Below are positions 1 through 12,190 of a DNA stretch of 64,000 nucleotides, piece after piece. Under the pieces are notes generated by a model. It had not been told where the DNA came from. It searched no databases and saw only the letters and a program-made list of their open reading frames with translations. Where the stretch lies: NCBI GenBank assembly GCA_024449915.1, contig JAMZAV010000112.1:1364001-1428000 (forward strand), given 5' to 3'. Position 1 is the stretch's first letter. Every line of letters starts with the position of its first letter. The DNA comes from Sweltsa coloradensis (taxonomy: Eukaryota > Arthropoda > Insecta > Plecoptera > Chloroperlidae). The position numbers were made by a program, and so were the translations under genes.

Positions 1-490
1 TCTCAGTCTAATAGAGCTCTGACAGTTATTGATCAGTATTGACTGACAGATTGGTAACTATTAAGGGCACTATGGGAATTAAAAGATAATAATGCGAATA
101 AGTAAGGTATTTCACGTTCTATAATTAAAGTGCATTTGTAATGCGACGCTTTGGTCATATATTGTAATGAGTTTTAAGTTTTATCAAGTTAAACGCTCAA
201 TCAACAGATAAAACGTAAGTTGAACGTCATTTTGGTGCTCTACACCCTGACTATTGGTTTATTTAGGCTTCGTTATTCAATTAAAGTAAAAGCTTAGCTG
301 GAAATAACTGTCGGAGCTCGTTTGTCCTCGGCAATGTGTAACGAGAGAGGTAAACTAATTTAAACTTGTGTAGTAAAATAAACAGCAGAAACAATTACAT
401 TACAATGTGAAAAACCTGGCCTAACTTTAATTCCCCAGAGAGAATTAATTGCATTAAAAGACAACTCGACGGGTTATACGCGGGTTTGGT
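1..490. other. Unassigned AT-rich sequence
   Basis: I see no coding region, tRNA-like box or recognisable repeat here. It ends at a (CAGA)n tract. Confidence 0.5.
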
Positions 491-500
491 GATAATCCAC

Positions 501-543
501 CAGACAGACAGACAGACAGACACACAGACGGACGGACAGACAC

Positions 544-633
<90 letters not shown>

Positions 634-655
634 GCACGAACAGCACAGACGAACG

Positions 656-692
<37 letters not shown>
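501..692. repeat. (CAGA)n tetranucleotide microsatellite
   Basis: A near-continuous CAGA tract with a few substitutions such as CACA and GACGGACGG, ending in a short GA run. The open frames across it on both strands (RQTD and CLSV repeats) are products of the repeat and not genes. Confidence 0.98.
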
Positions 693-693
<1 letters not shown>

Positions 694-863
694 GAGAGAA
701 ACGGTCTCGGTATTAGCTTAGATGAGAAGAATTCGAATTAAACGTAAGCTGTAACGACCTCTCGCTAATTGCATTTCCATTTCAGTGTCGGGTGGTATAT
801 TCTCGGTGGCTTGGGAGCGAAGCGGGCGTCTTCAATGCGGGGAAACGGCTCCTGTGTTATTCC

Positions 864-865
<2 letters not shown>

Positions 866-899
<34 letters not shown>
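866..899. repeat. (GA)n microsatellite
   Basis: About 17 uninterrupted GA units. Confidence 0.97.
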
Positions 900-901
<2 letters not shown>

Positions 902-979
902 ACATGTTCAGCAACACGTAAGCTACAGATTCCTCACTACCAAGAAGATCAACGTACACAACAACTCACAACACAAGAA

Positions 980-1135
980 CGGGTCGTTGGTCTTGTGGTT
1001 AGAGTCTCTTCTTCCAATGCAGCAGGCCCAGGGTCGAATACCGCTGTAGGCAGAAGCAGTCTCATCTCACTAGCAACGAAGCACATAGAACATTCTAAGG
1101 TTGTTCCTAATTAGTCTTCTTGATTCTGGTGCTGG
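980..1135 (+). mobile_element. tRNA-Gly-like SINE, copy 1
   Basis: The head reads as a tRNA: a D-arm-like GTCTTGTGGTTAG, a CTGC/GCAG-type anticodon stem around TTCCAAT (anticodon TCC, glycine-like), and a B box with GGGTCGAATACC. The body downstream contains TAGCAACGAAGCACATA and a GTTGTTCC motif. The same head and tail recur at 38588-38800, so this is a SINE family rather than a single tRNA gene. The anticodon stem is imperfect here, so it is an old copy. Confidence 0.75.
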
Positions 1136-1925
1136 ACACGGGTAGAATCGTGTTCAGCTTGTTTGGTTGATGTTTTATTAAAAATTCCGTCTGCGCCATC
1201 TGCTTGCTCTTAATCTGCTTTAAATTTAATGTTTCTCACTGAAAATCAGATATGTGCGATTAAATTAGTCGTCTTAGTCAAAAATTCATATTTTAAAAAA
1301 ATTTAATAACCACCATTTAATATTATAGCATACCGTGCTTTTGTTTAGATAGAATTATCTATCATCTAAGCGTCTATAAAAAGTGTAAATATTATGATGT
1401 TGGTTCAACATTTTTCTTCATATACCTATAGGCAAAAGCCTTCAAATGAGAGTAGGAATATGTTTTTAATTATGCATGACTCTAGTGCATAGCATCAATA
1501 CGTAGTACATACACGATACCCGCAAACAAAATTTCAAAAAAATATAAAAATAAAGAAACGCATAATTTTATATTCGTTATTGCCACAGCTTTGGTAACCA
1601 TGAATCCGCACATCTTACAGGTGCATACACTTATTCTCAAATACACCTGAAGGACATTATGAGTAGGTACTTTATGCATGTGATTCACAAACGTTATCCC
1701 TCACCACAACCCACAATACTGCCTCATAAACCATGAATACACACATTCTCTCCCACTAGCATAATAAACAGTAACACACAATTTTTTTAAAATATTATTG
1801 AGAAATTTAAAATATCCAATTAAACTGGGGATCGAACCCTTGTAGAACTAGAATCACTTTACTACGTAGAAGCAACGAAGACAAAATATTAGTTTATCCA
1901 CCAATAATTGCAAGAGTTTTGTTTC
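1136..1925. other. Mostly unassigned; weak tRNA-like B box on the minus strand
   Basis: At about 1826-1880 the minus strand reads AAGGGTTCGATCCCC, a good B box, but the upstream half does not fold convincingly. It may be the relic of a tRNA-headed SINE. Otherwise no feature is seen. Confidence 0.3.
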
Positions 1926-2502
1926 CTGCTAAACTCAAAAAATATATTTCATTCGGGATAACTAGTTATGAATTTAGAAATTAACAGAAAAATTATTGGG
2001 ATCACCATGACCGAGAAAAATTTTGTCAAACTTGCTATTTTTCGAGCTCTCATAGGAATCTCCCATAGGAAATAACATGGGGACGATCTTTATGCCCCGT
2101 GACCTTGGAGGATTTTAATCTAAAAAAATATTGTCCATTATTTACGTGCTCGGTAGCCTTTTCTGTATATACCCTCTAAGTTATGATATTTTTTGTAATT
2201 TGAGCAAGTGGCTCGTTCAAAACATGCTGATTACCAGGAAGGGGTGTGATTTTGGAATGTATATTTTTACGTGTTTGAGAAAATATTTGTGCACAATTTC
2301 AAGACACGATGGTACAAAGGGCCATTTTAGATTGGTCTGATGTTCTTTATATCTATGTGGAACAAAAAAGAAGAAGGTTCAAGCCGATTTAGGAAATTTC
2401 CTAAAATTCTCATATTTTTGGATTAAAAAAATTGAAAAATTGATATATAGTCACAGTTACAAGATGTAATTTTATAAACGGTCATTTTAGTGTAGTATTA
2501 TG
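1926..2502 (-). mobile_element. TTAA-flanked element, diverged copy
   Basis: On the minus strand this matches the elements at 21171-21818 and 27837-28510 over most of their length. Shared blocks include AAACTCAAAAAATATATTTC at the 3' end, the ACGGGGCATAAAGATCGT block, the AAATCACACCCC block and CCTAAATCGGCTT. It is much more diverged than the other two, and the terminal TTAA boundaries are no longer clear. Confidence 0.8.
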
Positions 2503-2689
2503 CAATAAATTATACGTTAGAAATATTTTTTGTGGTAAAATACGCAGTCAACTTACGAAATGTGATGAGAAATTACTCGAATTCTAATTCCCGGTATCGA
2601 AACTTGTTTGCGCTTTTAGATCAGAAGAGATGGATCGTATTCAATATTATTATATATATATCACTACACTTTGTTCCAACATCGTTTAG

Positions 2690-4045
2690 TTGGGTAAAGG
2701 GGTGTTTCCACCTAAATCTTGGGCATCACCGAATCAGCACCGGCCTGCCAAGCTCGGCACATCTTCTTCCTCATTTTCTTGTCGTAACATCAACTCTCTC
2801 CACTTTTTCCTGTCCTCCCACCATCTTTTTCTCTCTTCAACCACTACCCACTCATCTCCTCTCTCCTCCACATCTGACTGTACTTGATCTTGCCATCTAT
2901 CTCGAGGTCTTCTCACTCTTCTCATATCATTCTTTAGCTCAAATGCTTGTCTTGGGATTCTATTCTTCTCCATTCTTGTCATATGTCCATACCGTCGTAG
3001 TCGCTCCTTTCCCATCTTGAACTTTAGGCTCTCTACTCCTACTTTCTTCCTTATCATACTACTTCGTATCATGTCCAACTTTGTCACGCCTGCCACACTG
3101 CGTATGAACTTCATCTCAGCTGCCTGTATAGCACTTTCTTCCTTCCAGCCCATTGGCCACGTTACAGCACCATATGTTAAAATGGGTAGATAGTACATCT
3201 TATATACGAGCATTTTGCATTTTTTAGGGAAATGCTCATTCCAAATTAACTTTCTGATCTTTTGGTAAAACTTTTCTGCCAACCCCACTCTCCGCTTAAC
3301 TTCATTTCCTACTTTTGCTTCATTAGTCACAATACTTCCTAGGTATTAGAATTCATCTTTTTCCTCCAGTTCTTCTCCCCTCAGTGTGATCCTATCTTAT
3401 ATCTTTGAGACTTTTTGACTCTTTGCATCACTAAAACCTCACTCTTCTTAATGCTTATCTTCATTCCAAATTCTTCTGTCACCTCATTCCATTTATCCAC
3501 CTTCTGTTGTACTTCTTCACCATTGTCTCCAAATTCAACGATATCGTCTGCATATATCATTGTTCTGGTATCTTGATATTTTACATCTTCTTCTGTTACC
3601 TCTCTTGGGTGTACCCTGCGCAGCATTTCATCCATTACAACGTCGAATAGTATTGGTGATAGTACGCTTCCTTGTCGTAGTCCTTTATCCACTGGGAACC
3701 ATTCGCTTTCACCGTATCTCGTTTGCACACAACTTTCACACTTCCGGTACATACTCTTTATTCTCTCTACTAGAGTTTCACTGATCCCTTTGCGTTTTAA
3801 ACATGTCCATACTTTCTCCCTTGGCAGGTGATCATATGCCTTTTCCAAATCCAGGAAAACCATATACATACTCTTACCCTCTTCCCACTTCTTTTCCATT
3901 CTTTGCCGTAGAGAAAATATTCTGTCAATTGTGCACCTTCCCCTTCTCAATCCATACTGTTCTTCCCAAAGCTCTGGTTCTACTATTTGACGGACTCTTC
4001 TTTCCATTACTTTCTCATATATTTTGCTCCTTGACTTTGTAAGGT
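2690..4045 (-). mobile_element. 5'-truncated non-LTR retrotransposon (LINE)
   Basis: The minus strand carries the C-terminal two thirds of a reverse transcriptase ORF plus a short 3' UTR. The element is 5'-truncated in the RT domain. Both ends lie in AT-rich sequence (ATTATATATA-type runs near 2650 and 4055), which may be a blurred target duplication or the target preference. No poly-A tail is evident. The C-terminal layout (FYQKIRKLIW, YKMYYLPILTYGA, AEMKFIRSVAG, then a basic end) resembles RTE-like LINE ORFs, but I cannot fix the clade. Confidence 0.8.
2734..4007 (-). pseudogene. LINE reverse transcriptase fragment, frameshifted
   Basis: Would copy the element's RNA at a nicked target site. 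The upstream part (4007 to 3381) shows RT fingers and palm: LEKAYDHLPREKVW, LRQGSVLSPILF (motif B) and the catalytic box MIYADDIVEFGDN. The downstream part (3330 to 2734) carries the post-RT region with YLPILTYGAVTW and LRRYGHMTRME. Between them, near 3381-3405, the frame shifts by one base; the frame then continues through LRGEELEEKDEF, hits an in-frame TAA, and resumes as YLGSIVTNEAK. One frameshift and one stop make this copy inactive. It lacks the endonuclease and the RT N-terminus. Confidence 0.85.
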
Positions 4046-4289
4046 ATACTAAATATAATTATATATATTATTGTACCAACACGAAACCATCAGACTTTCC
4101 ATCTGCCAAGAAGAAGACTAGACATTTTTAGTAATTCCCCAATTAACAGGATCTAACATACGTATAACCAATTAGTTGTCATCATCCAGATCTGGACATA
4201 AATCACCTAAACTTTCAATGTTTTAAAAAGAATTTCTTCAAAATATGTTCTTGGGGTTTATAACATTGTAATCGTCATAGTTCTTTTTA

Positions 4290-4480
4290 TTTGCATTTCG
4301 TTTAGTAAAATGTTCTTTTGTGCACCTAAGTATAGACATATTTAGATGTTGTTTGATTTTTTATATCATTTTTATTTTTGTGCTTTAGAATTTAGTTAAT
4401 TTTATGTAATGCCTATATCGCACCCCTGTGGAGGTAACTCTGTTGTTGGTGGCAATATAAATAATAATAAAAAAAATTAA
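4290..4480 (+). mobile_element. LINE 3' end (fragment)
   Basis: A short 3' region with CGCACCCCTGTGGAGGTAAC, then GGTGGCAATATAAATAATAATAAA. This resembles the 3' UTR and tail of jockey/CR1-type LINEs. No coding sequence remains. The upstream border is a guess. Confidence 0.45.
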
Positions 4481-4494
4481 CTCAAAAAATTATC

Positions 4495-4997
4495 TCAAAA
4501 GTGTTTTCCAGCTAACAACATTGAGAAACACAACTGTCTACATTCACATTCAGTCCAACTCGCTACCTTCCCGTGGTTTGGCCTGTAGTAGGGGATGAGT
4601 GTGTTCCCCAAAACTAAGGGCGAGCTCTGGCCGGTTGGGGTGCGTGTTGCAAAGAGAGCTCTCGCGCAACTTTTTATCACACCTTTCTTCATTCACACAG
4701 CCTTACTCATATTTATTTTCTTCTTTCACTTTTTTCGTCTCCATACTTTCCGGCCCTCTCTGCAACGAGCACTCCTCCGTTCCCACCCAGTTTAACCCAT
4801 CCTATCCAACATCCTCACTCCTTCCCATTAACCCCCCTCGTCTTTCCTTACGTTCCTCCCATTGAAAAGAAGAAAACATGGTGGTAATCCACAATCATAA
4901 AAATAAAATTTGGAAGATTACAATACAATTGACATGGGCACTGATAACTCTACTGTTGAGTGCCCTAAAACAACATTAACTAACTAACTAACCAAAA
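4495..4997 (+). mobile_element. Family H retroposed 3' end with (AACT)n tail, copy 1
   Basis: A dispersed repeat also present at 48974-49437 (minus) and 63318-63712 (plus), with more diverged relatives at 44890-45215, 30235-30470 and 46186-46345. It ends with an inverted repeat (GGGCACT near 4935, AGTGCCC near 4960) followed by TTAACTAACTAACTAAC. A 3' stem-loop plus short tandem tail is typical of CR1/L2-like LINEs and SINEs that share their 3' ends. The short ORFs inside are not conserved between copies. Confidence 0.75.
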
Positions 4998-5475
4998 TAC
5001 ACAAACCAATAAATACACACATTTATAAACGTGGAACATTGATTCTCTGACACATCAACACACATTCCCTGGTCCTCACGCCCCTAAACACTTCAAACAC
5101 GTCCCGTCATCGTTCTCCATCTATTTCGCCTTTCAGTTCCCCAAACACATTTACCCCCTACACAACCCAACACGACCGTACAATTTGTCGGTCTGCTAAT
5201 GTTATTTGCCACGACGAGTAACCCAACCATTGTGAGCTCTGCGCCGCGCGGAGTAATCGCACAATAAGAGAGAGCCAGCCATTGTCGGTACTGCGCCGGT
5301 AGGACGTGACAGTTAATGTCCCCATTGAATGGAGTTACTTTAATTTCAATAGCGTCCTCGCAACCCTAGCGAGTGGTCAGGGGATGTTTCCACTAATAGG
5401 GTGAAACGTGGGGATTACATTGCCCGACATTAGTGACGGGGAATATTCGTGAGGTGGGGTTTCAATATGGATGGT
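4998..5475. other. Unassigned, no gene seen
   Basis: AC-rich then mixed sequence with no coding or repeat signal that I can support. Confidence 0.4.
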
Positions 5476-6215
5476 TAATAGGCCGCTAAGAAAACGTTGT
5501 TTACAATCGCCTTGATGGATGAGGGACTTTGGTCTATTGATACAATTTTTTCCCTTATTGATGAGCGTAGCGAGCGAAGTGAAGATTCCATTCCACTACA
5601 CTGGAGAAAAAAATCCGGAATGTTTTTCTTTTTTCTTTTTTTTCTTCTTTTTTGATGTTTATTGAGCGAGCGTCTCCACTTGACTCTTATGGCTCGAATG
5701 TCTGTTTTTTTTCTTTCTGTTACTGCTTCAGTACAGGTCGCACCGTTTCTCTGATCGACCTGAAATTTTGCACACATGTACATACCACCTATGCGGGTTG
5801 CTGTATAGTTTTTGAACAAAATCCGATCGTTGGTTATAAAAAATAAAAATAAAATAAAAAAATAAAAATGTTCCGATCGTTATGAAATTTTGCAGGGTCA
5901 ATAAGTACAACATTCTCTCATTTTTTCCAAATTTTCAGCTAAATCGGTCAAGACTTTTAAGACTTATTGGTAATCATATTTCAAAAAATGATGTTAAAAA
6001 ATGAAGGAGGCAGTGAAGATACAAAGATACACTTTAGAAGGCATGACGTGAATTAGTACAATGCAAAGATGTTTGAATAGTATAAAGTGTACAATGTCAA
6101 TATCCAGTTAGGCCTACACTGTGTGGTAGGCCTTATGGGATTGTCGTACTCGGGTCATGTTGCACGTACCGGTGCTCGCTCAACAACGCGTCCAACTGAG
6201 CGTTTTCCTAGTATT
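5476..6215. mobile_element. Fragmented Helentron-like ends
   Basis: Three pieces of the same repeat class. At 5476-5524 is a 3' end in minus orientation (TAGGCCGCTAAG, then GATGGATGAG). At 5557-5660 is a 5' end in plus orientation (ATGAGCGTAGCGAGCGAAG, then the CTACACTGGAGAAAAAAATC block). At 6171-6215 is a 3' end (GCTCAACAACGCG, then GAGCGTTTTCCTAG). The stretch between (5660-6170) holds GAAATTTTGCA-type repeats that I cannot classify. Confidence 0.6.
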
Positions 6216-6227
6216 TTTGTGTGACAT

Positions 6228-6753
6228 TTAACACGATTCCGGCTTAACCGATACTCCAATTGCGATGAAATTTTCTGGAGGCCTTCGAAATCTCTGAACT
6301 TAGAACTGCACCGTTTTTGAGCGCAATCAAAAATTATTTCTCATTAAATTGCTTATTTACGATTTTTTCGTTTTTTTCTTAAAATTTCTTCGACTTAAAA
6401 AACCCAATGCTTTATTCGATTGTAATGATTTTTTCACAGAACCTTTATTTTATGACTTAATATATTCGTGTGAAATTTGAGCGCAATCAAAAAATTATAT
6501 CTCATGTAAATCGCAGTTTTACGCTTTTTTCATTTTTTAAAACATTTTTACGACTTTTAACACCTACATACTCTATCTGATTGTCATAATTTTTTCACAG
6601 AATCTTAATTTAATGAATTAATAAATTCGTGTGAAATTTGAGCGTAATCGAAAAATTATTTCTCGTGAAAAAAGCAATTTTACGCTTTTATCCATTAAAA
6701 AAATTACGTTCATCCAACAACGCGCCTGAAAAAGCGTCTGCGAAGCTTCCTAG
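6228..6753 (+). mobile_element. Helentron-like subfamily A, 5'-truncated copy
   Basis: Starts at ACGATTCCGGCTTAACCGAT, inside the 5' region of subfamily A. It runs through two internal modules (TTGAGCGCAATC to CACAGAACC) and ends at a 3' terminus with CATCCAACAACGCGCC, then GAAGCTTCCTAG. Confidence 0.75.
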
Positions 6754-9570
6754 TATACAAATATGTATACTTTCATCTATTTGGGGAGAAATCCAATTTG
6801 TTTGCCTTCTGACCAAGAAACTGTTGGATGACCACACGCATCCAGCTTATTCAAATTACAAAATACTTTTATTAATATATTAACTAATTAACACCCCTTA
6901 TACAATGTTTTTTTATAATAATTATAATTAATAAAAATAAAAATAAAAATAATTAATTTAATACTGTGGGTACTGTGGTGGGGGGTGGATACTGGGATAA
7001 AGTTCAATAAAACAGCAAAAAGCTACAAATCACCGTTCAAGGTTCCTTTTAAAATTGAAGTATGTTTGTTTATTATTGTTGACTACTCACACAATGCTCA
7101 AGCTTCCAGTGACACGTTATAGGCCTAGATAAGTATTTTTTATTTGTTTTTATGGAATGTAAATTGTGATTTATAAATAAATTATTTGACCTCATTCAAA
7201 ATCACGTACTTGGAGTTATCTTTTGATGCCGTAAGAATATTCCCGGGAGATTCTCGAGCTTTAAATGCAAATTAAATACTAATCGAATGAACCACCCCTT
7301 TAAAACTGATTTGCAATTGTAATTTAAAAAAAAGAAATATAACGTAAGCTCCATCCAGCCGCCTACTGATGAGGTCAATACCGAGAACCCTTCACTAGAC
7401 TCGGTTCTACAATAAGAATTTATTTAAAAATTATGTAATCAAAGAATTATTGAGAGTTAAATCCGATAGAATTTTACATCATCTGGGACTGTACATTTCA
7501 TTACTAACATGCATATAGCTATTTCTAAAATTGCCAATTATTATTAATTTCATAAATAATAATAATAATCGTTTTAAATTATTAATTACTAAATATCACA
7601 CTTGGTATCTCGCTTGGTCTCTACCACGTCCTATTCATCATTCAATAATCATCAGAGAAATGACTCGGCGCCTCCACCGTAAGTACCAGCCAGGATAAAT
7701 TTAATTTCGACTACCTCTCCGGCACCTCCACAAAAAAAATTGTTTGAAATTTCACCTATTTCGCGTTAAAAGACATAATTATTGCTCATTTCTAAATAAT
7801 TTTTATATAACTCATGTCACTCTTCAGAAGATGATTGTATATTGTGTTTGGATGGTTGGAAGGGAATGTCCAACCATTTAACAGGGAATTTGCATAACGA
7901 TATTTTATGGTTCTACTGGGTTAAGGCCAACTTCCTTTATACAAAAATATCTTATTTTCTTGATTTTGAGAATATTTTCATTTATAAAATAAGGGTGAAA
8001 GTTTCCTACATATTTTGGCGGGAAAAACGGGTCATACGTCACCAGCCTTCATGATGCCAATCAACCAATCACGTAACGATATATCAAGTTACTCGCTTTC
8101 GGAGATTATCTTGGCTGTGGAAGCATATTTTGACATCTAGTTTGTTCTAATATGATTAATATTTTATTTTATACATTTGGTAATATAACAACGTAAGCTT
8201 TAACTGCATTTTAATTGATAATAAGTAAAAACGCAATGTTGATTATGAAACTTGGAAAAGGACATCAACTTCTGTTTATTGTTGCCCATTGTTGTAAGAA
8301 CCAAAGACTTTGGTAAAAGGAGGGAATTTCTTTGTTTATCTAGGCGGCCGTGTTCGTCATGAAGGCCGGTGACGTAGGCAGCCGTTTCAAAATAAATGTG
8401 CGGGAAATTTAAAAGGTCAAACTTTGACCCTCAACAGATATTGAACGATTAACTTTAAAAACCTGAAATTAACGTTTTTATCATTTTTAGACGAATATCT
8501 ATAAAATTGCACATACTTTTATCGATATCTGGAATTTATGCAAATTCCCTATTACTTGAAATAGGGGAACGTGGCGTTCCGCCGGTCCGAGTCCACTAAA
8601 CCACTATGTAAAAAAATGAATTTTATGTTGGATGACAAATCTTATACTTGGTGCCCTCGGCGTGCTAAGTTTTACCTGTTGCAGTAAGAAGAAGTAAGAG
8701 CTTAGCTAGCCTTGGTGGAGATGCCGTGTTCAAGATCAAGTTGCTCGATCCCCTTTTTTTATTTCACATTTTCATATCCGTAATAACAACTGATTTACAA
8801 ATAAGGATAATTTATAATACGATAACAATTAAATGTTGAGCCAATCATTACGAAAGTCGTAAACACTACTCTTTAAAATGGCAAGAACCAAAGATAATTT
8901 TTAAGGAAGATTTTTTTTATGAATTACCAGTACTATGAACAAATATTTTCAATAAAGATGTTGCCAAGGCTGTAATCAAAAGTAAATGGAACAGAGGACC
9001 CAACAAGGATACTATAATACATCACTTCGTTTGGCTAAAACTTTGATATTATTGTTGTATGTAAGATGCAAATAAAAAATTTGCCTAGCTTTTAAGCTTT
9101 AAAAAAATGTATTATCGACAGTATTTAAATGATTCTTTCGGTACATTTTGCAAAGCCGATTACTAATTCATTTTTACTTTCGACGTTTCATTCAAAATGT
9201 ATGAATGTATGTATGTAGTAGCTCTATAGGCTCAAAAAACAAGTCATGAAACAAAAAACTTACGTAAACATGATCATATACCACAATAAATACTAAAGAC
9301 GACCACGACCATGACGGCAACTATACGTATTGAAAACTTGGATATGCCCTTGTGCCCAACGAGTCGCTCACAGCATAGTAGAACGTAAATATATTCGGAA
9401 TAAACCAGCAGTTTGTTCTGGGTGTTGCTTATCTGTAACCTAAAGAGCGATCGATACCACCCTTAAATGTAATTTGCGTGCACATTTTTTTAATTAATAA
9501 AAAGGCGATCCATCATTCAGGTGAAAGTGGTTTGGGAAACAACACACGGTTTGTATCCGAAGCCGGCGGT
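6754..9570. other. Long unassigned AT-rich stretch
   Basis: No coding region is supported. Near 8640-8760 there is a weak tRNA-like remnant (GCCTTGGTGGAGATGCCG, then GCTCGATCCCC and a T run); similar GGTGGAGGTGCCG strings occur at about 20829 and 56968. Otherwise only short AT repeats. Confidence 0.4.
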
Positions 9571-9745
9571 TCGCTAGAGCTCGTGTTGACGGCAACTTGC
9601 GAAAAATACTTCGCTAGAGCTTGGGCCGGCGACACTTGCGAGAAATACTTTCGCTAGAGCTCGTGCCGACGACAACTTGCGAGAAATACTTTCGCTAGAG
9701 CTCGGGCCGACGACACTTGCGAGAAATACTTTCGCTAGAGCTCGT
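9571..9745. repeat. 41-bp tandem array, left part
   Basis: About four units built on GAGCTCG, TGCCGACGACAAC, TTGCGAGAAATAC and TTTCGCTA. The unit is 41 bp with one- or two-base indels between copies. The array is interrupted at 9746 by a hAT-like element and resumes at 10290. Confidence 0.95.
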
Positions 9746-10289
9746 CAGGCGCGTAGGAACTCCTTTTCGAGTGGGGGGGGAACAACAAATCTGCTGCCAA
9801 GCACGGGGGGTTTGGGCCCCCCAACTACAGCGCCGCAGGCGAAAATTTTGAAAATTAGGTTTTTAGAGTGTGTTTGGTGCGTTCTAGAAAAAAATCGTGG
9901 GCTGAATGCAATACCACATTAATGTATTTTTTGTACAGTAAAAACTATAAAACTATAAATAAAATTGGAATATGCTACAACCATTGAATATGCATAGGCT
10001 TATCATTGATCACGTCCAACAATAATAGGATTGTCGAAATTGTTGGTCATAAGGTAAGGGAAAGGGAAGTGGAGAATACACTGCAGACGTGCCAAAACAA
10101 GTCATTATCAGTAAGTATAATGGATTAAAATCACTTTTAATAGTCTTATCACTTAAAATTCGTTATTCAGATTTTGTTTCCGTGCGTATTTTCGACGAGA
10201 CTGAATTTCTAAGATTCTGAAGTGGGGGGGTCACGGTAAAAAGTGGGGGGGGAAATTCCCCCCATTCCCCCCCCCTTCCTACGCGCCTG
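9746..10289 (+). mobile_element. hAT-like non-autonomous element, copy 1
   Basis: A 544-bp element with perfect 14-bp terminal inverted repeats (CAGGCGCGTAGGAA at the left, TTCCTACGCGCCTG at the right), each followed inward by G- or C-rich runs. It is flanked by GAGCTCGT on both sides (9738-9745 and 10290-10297). Removing the element and one copy of the 8-mer restores an uninterrupted 41-bp array unit, which is strong evidence for a true 8-bp target duplication. An 8-bp duplication and CAG...CTG ends fit the hAT superfamily. There is no transposase, so mobility would depend on a source elsewhere. Confidence 0.85.
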
Positions 10290-10605
10290 GAGCTCGTGTT
10301 GACGGCAACTTGCGAGAAATACTTTCGCTAGAGCTCGTGTTGACGGCAACTTGCGAGAAATACTTCGCTAGAGCTCGTGCCGACGACAACTTGCGAGAAA
10401 TACTTCGCTAGAGCTCGGGCCGACGACAACTTGCGAGAAATACTTTCGCTAGAGCTCGGGCCGACGACAACTTGCGAGAAATACTTCGCTAGAGCTCGGG
10501 CCGACGACACTTGCGAGAAATACTTTCGCTAGAGCTCGTGCCGACGGCAACTTGTGAAAATACTTTCGCTAGTGCTCGGGCCGACGACTTGCGAAAAATA
10601 CTTCA
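10290..10605. repeat. 41-bp tandem array, right part
   Basis: About eight units of the same array as 9571-9745, degrading at the right end, where units lose bases (CTTGTGAAAATAC, then GACGACTTGCG). The minus-strand open frame with SSARALAKYFSQV repeats is read-through of the array. Confidence 0.95.
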
Positions 10606-12028
10606 CTGCGGAGTTCAACTAGGGTAAAACATAATGCTGTATCATTTCACCTTTCTCTTCATCTGCAATATTTTAAACACCTAGACTTCTACGAAACGCA
10701 AAACAGATACAGAGACCCGTCATTTAAAATAACAAAATAATATATTGCCTTTTAAATAATTGTTGCTATATTAGTAAACAAAGTAAAAACATGATGCACA
10801 CCAAAATAACAGATTTAATTATACACCCTTATTTTTAAAACAAGTCTCGCTTATAAATTCCATTGTCAGTTGTTAAATAAATCAATGATTGCATTAATAA
10901 ATGTACTTTTCATTCATGTGAAAGATGGAGGATCCTTTTTAACCAATATTTCGACCAATCGCCCCTAAAACCGGTAATTTTTGTTTTGCATAGAGATTGA
11001 ATGTAGGCCTACCAATTCATTAAGTTACCGTATCGGTAAGGTTTTGGGGGGTGGGGGTTGAGGGTTGGGGCTGTGGTTAATTCCAAGACTCGTTACTGTG
11101 ACGGTTCTACAATCACCGTTTACACGTTTAACTTTAGAATAAAAATAAATAAAAACATCTTTGATCATTGTAGATTAACGCGAAAAAATAGGTTAATCTG
11201 TATTGCCCAAGTAGGCCAAGCAACGAAGGTTTTTTTTTCTGCAAAAATTCCGAACTAGCTGATTTTTTGCACAGACCTTAATAAAGGGGAAAAATACTCG
11301 AAAATCGGGCTGAAGCGTTGGCCGCCATCTTGGAAAATGTCTGTACAGAAGTGGTTGTTTTCGTATATCTTCAAAATGGCGGAAGATAGACGAAATGTTT
11401 CAACGGCAAAATATTTCCCTTATAATTTCTTACAAAAATGGTGTCTACCATATTTTCGTTAGAGACAACGGTTACGTCACTAAATTATGGTGTATACGTT
11501 GCTTATATTGGAGTACAAGCTGATTTGCTAATTTTTGCGCCCAGTATCAAACAATTCCCGGCAAATCAGTGAGAAATCGATTCAAACACCTACGGACTTT
11601 TGTACGGGGTTCATGAAAGCTTCTCTAAGTATTTTAATAATCAGTTCTTCGAAATCAAAATTTGCAATTACCCGGAATTTTGGTTTTCAATTGTTGGCAT
11701 TTTTTCAAAAAAGCCATATTTGACTGTCTATTTTTTGGCACTAAATCGCATTTGAGAAAAAAAAAATTCTACGCACATTGTAATGACTTATATAACAATC
11801 CGATTACAGCCAAAGTTTTAATCCAATATGGCCGATTATTCTAAATATCCATAACATAAAAGTGAATAATGTAACTAGAGTGAAAAAACAGCACGAAACA
11901 GTGCAGGTATCGTCGTGTCCCCCGTGCTACAGAGGATTATCGAGCGGCCGTCGAACATTGTTCACATTAATAACAAACCCAGTTTAATAATGAAATAACA
12001 TTTAATATTGCGACGACAACGTGAAGCT
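10606..12028. other. Unassigned, with GCCATCTTGG-type repeat sequence
   Basis: No gene is supported. Around 11300-11400 there is GCCGCCATCTTGG and CAAAATGGCGG, similar in flavour to the duplicated unit at 25190-25815. The rest is AT-rich. Confidence 0.4.
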
Positions 12029-12190
12029 ATTTCTCGATTTGGTTGGTGGGGAAACACTTCCGCAGGTGGAATTGTTGATATTTAAATACAATTCAGAAGT
12101 TAAAAAATCCATCCCGATCGGGGTTCGAACTCGAGTCTCCCACATTCCAGGTAGTCGAGGCGTAAAGCTAGGCTCTGATTTATCTACACC
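12029..12190 (-). mobile_element. Ser-like tRNA-headed SINE (family F), copy 1
   Basis: Minus strand: a degraded head, then CTACCTGGAATGTGGGAG (anticodon-like loop CTGGAAT), a B box GAGTTCGAACCCC, and a tail ending CACCTGCGGAAGTG then CCAACCAAATCGAGAAA. The tail motif is shared with 18383-18470, 51907-52040 and 54317-54472. Confidence 0.8.

Noticed and set aside
486..716. Open frames across (CAGA)n, (GA)n and (GACA)n tracts
   Set aside because: The frames consist of the repeat alone; any stop-free tetranucleotide or dinucleotide tract does this. No gene is indicated.
745..8200. Recurrent ACGTAAGCT string (about 742, 913, 7342, 8189)
   Set aside because: Four hits in 64 kb are more than expected, but the flanks do not align and no structure is associated.
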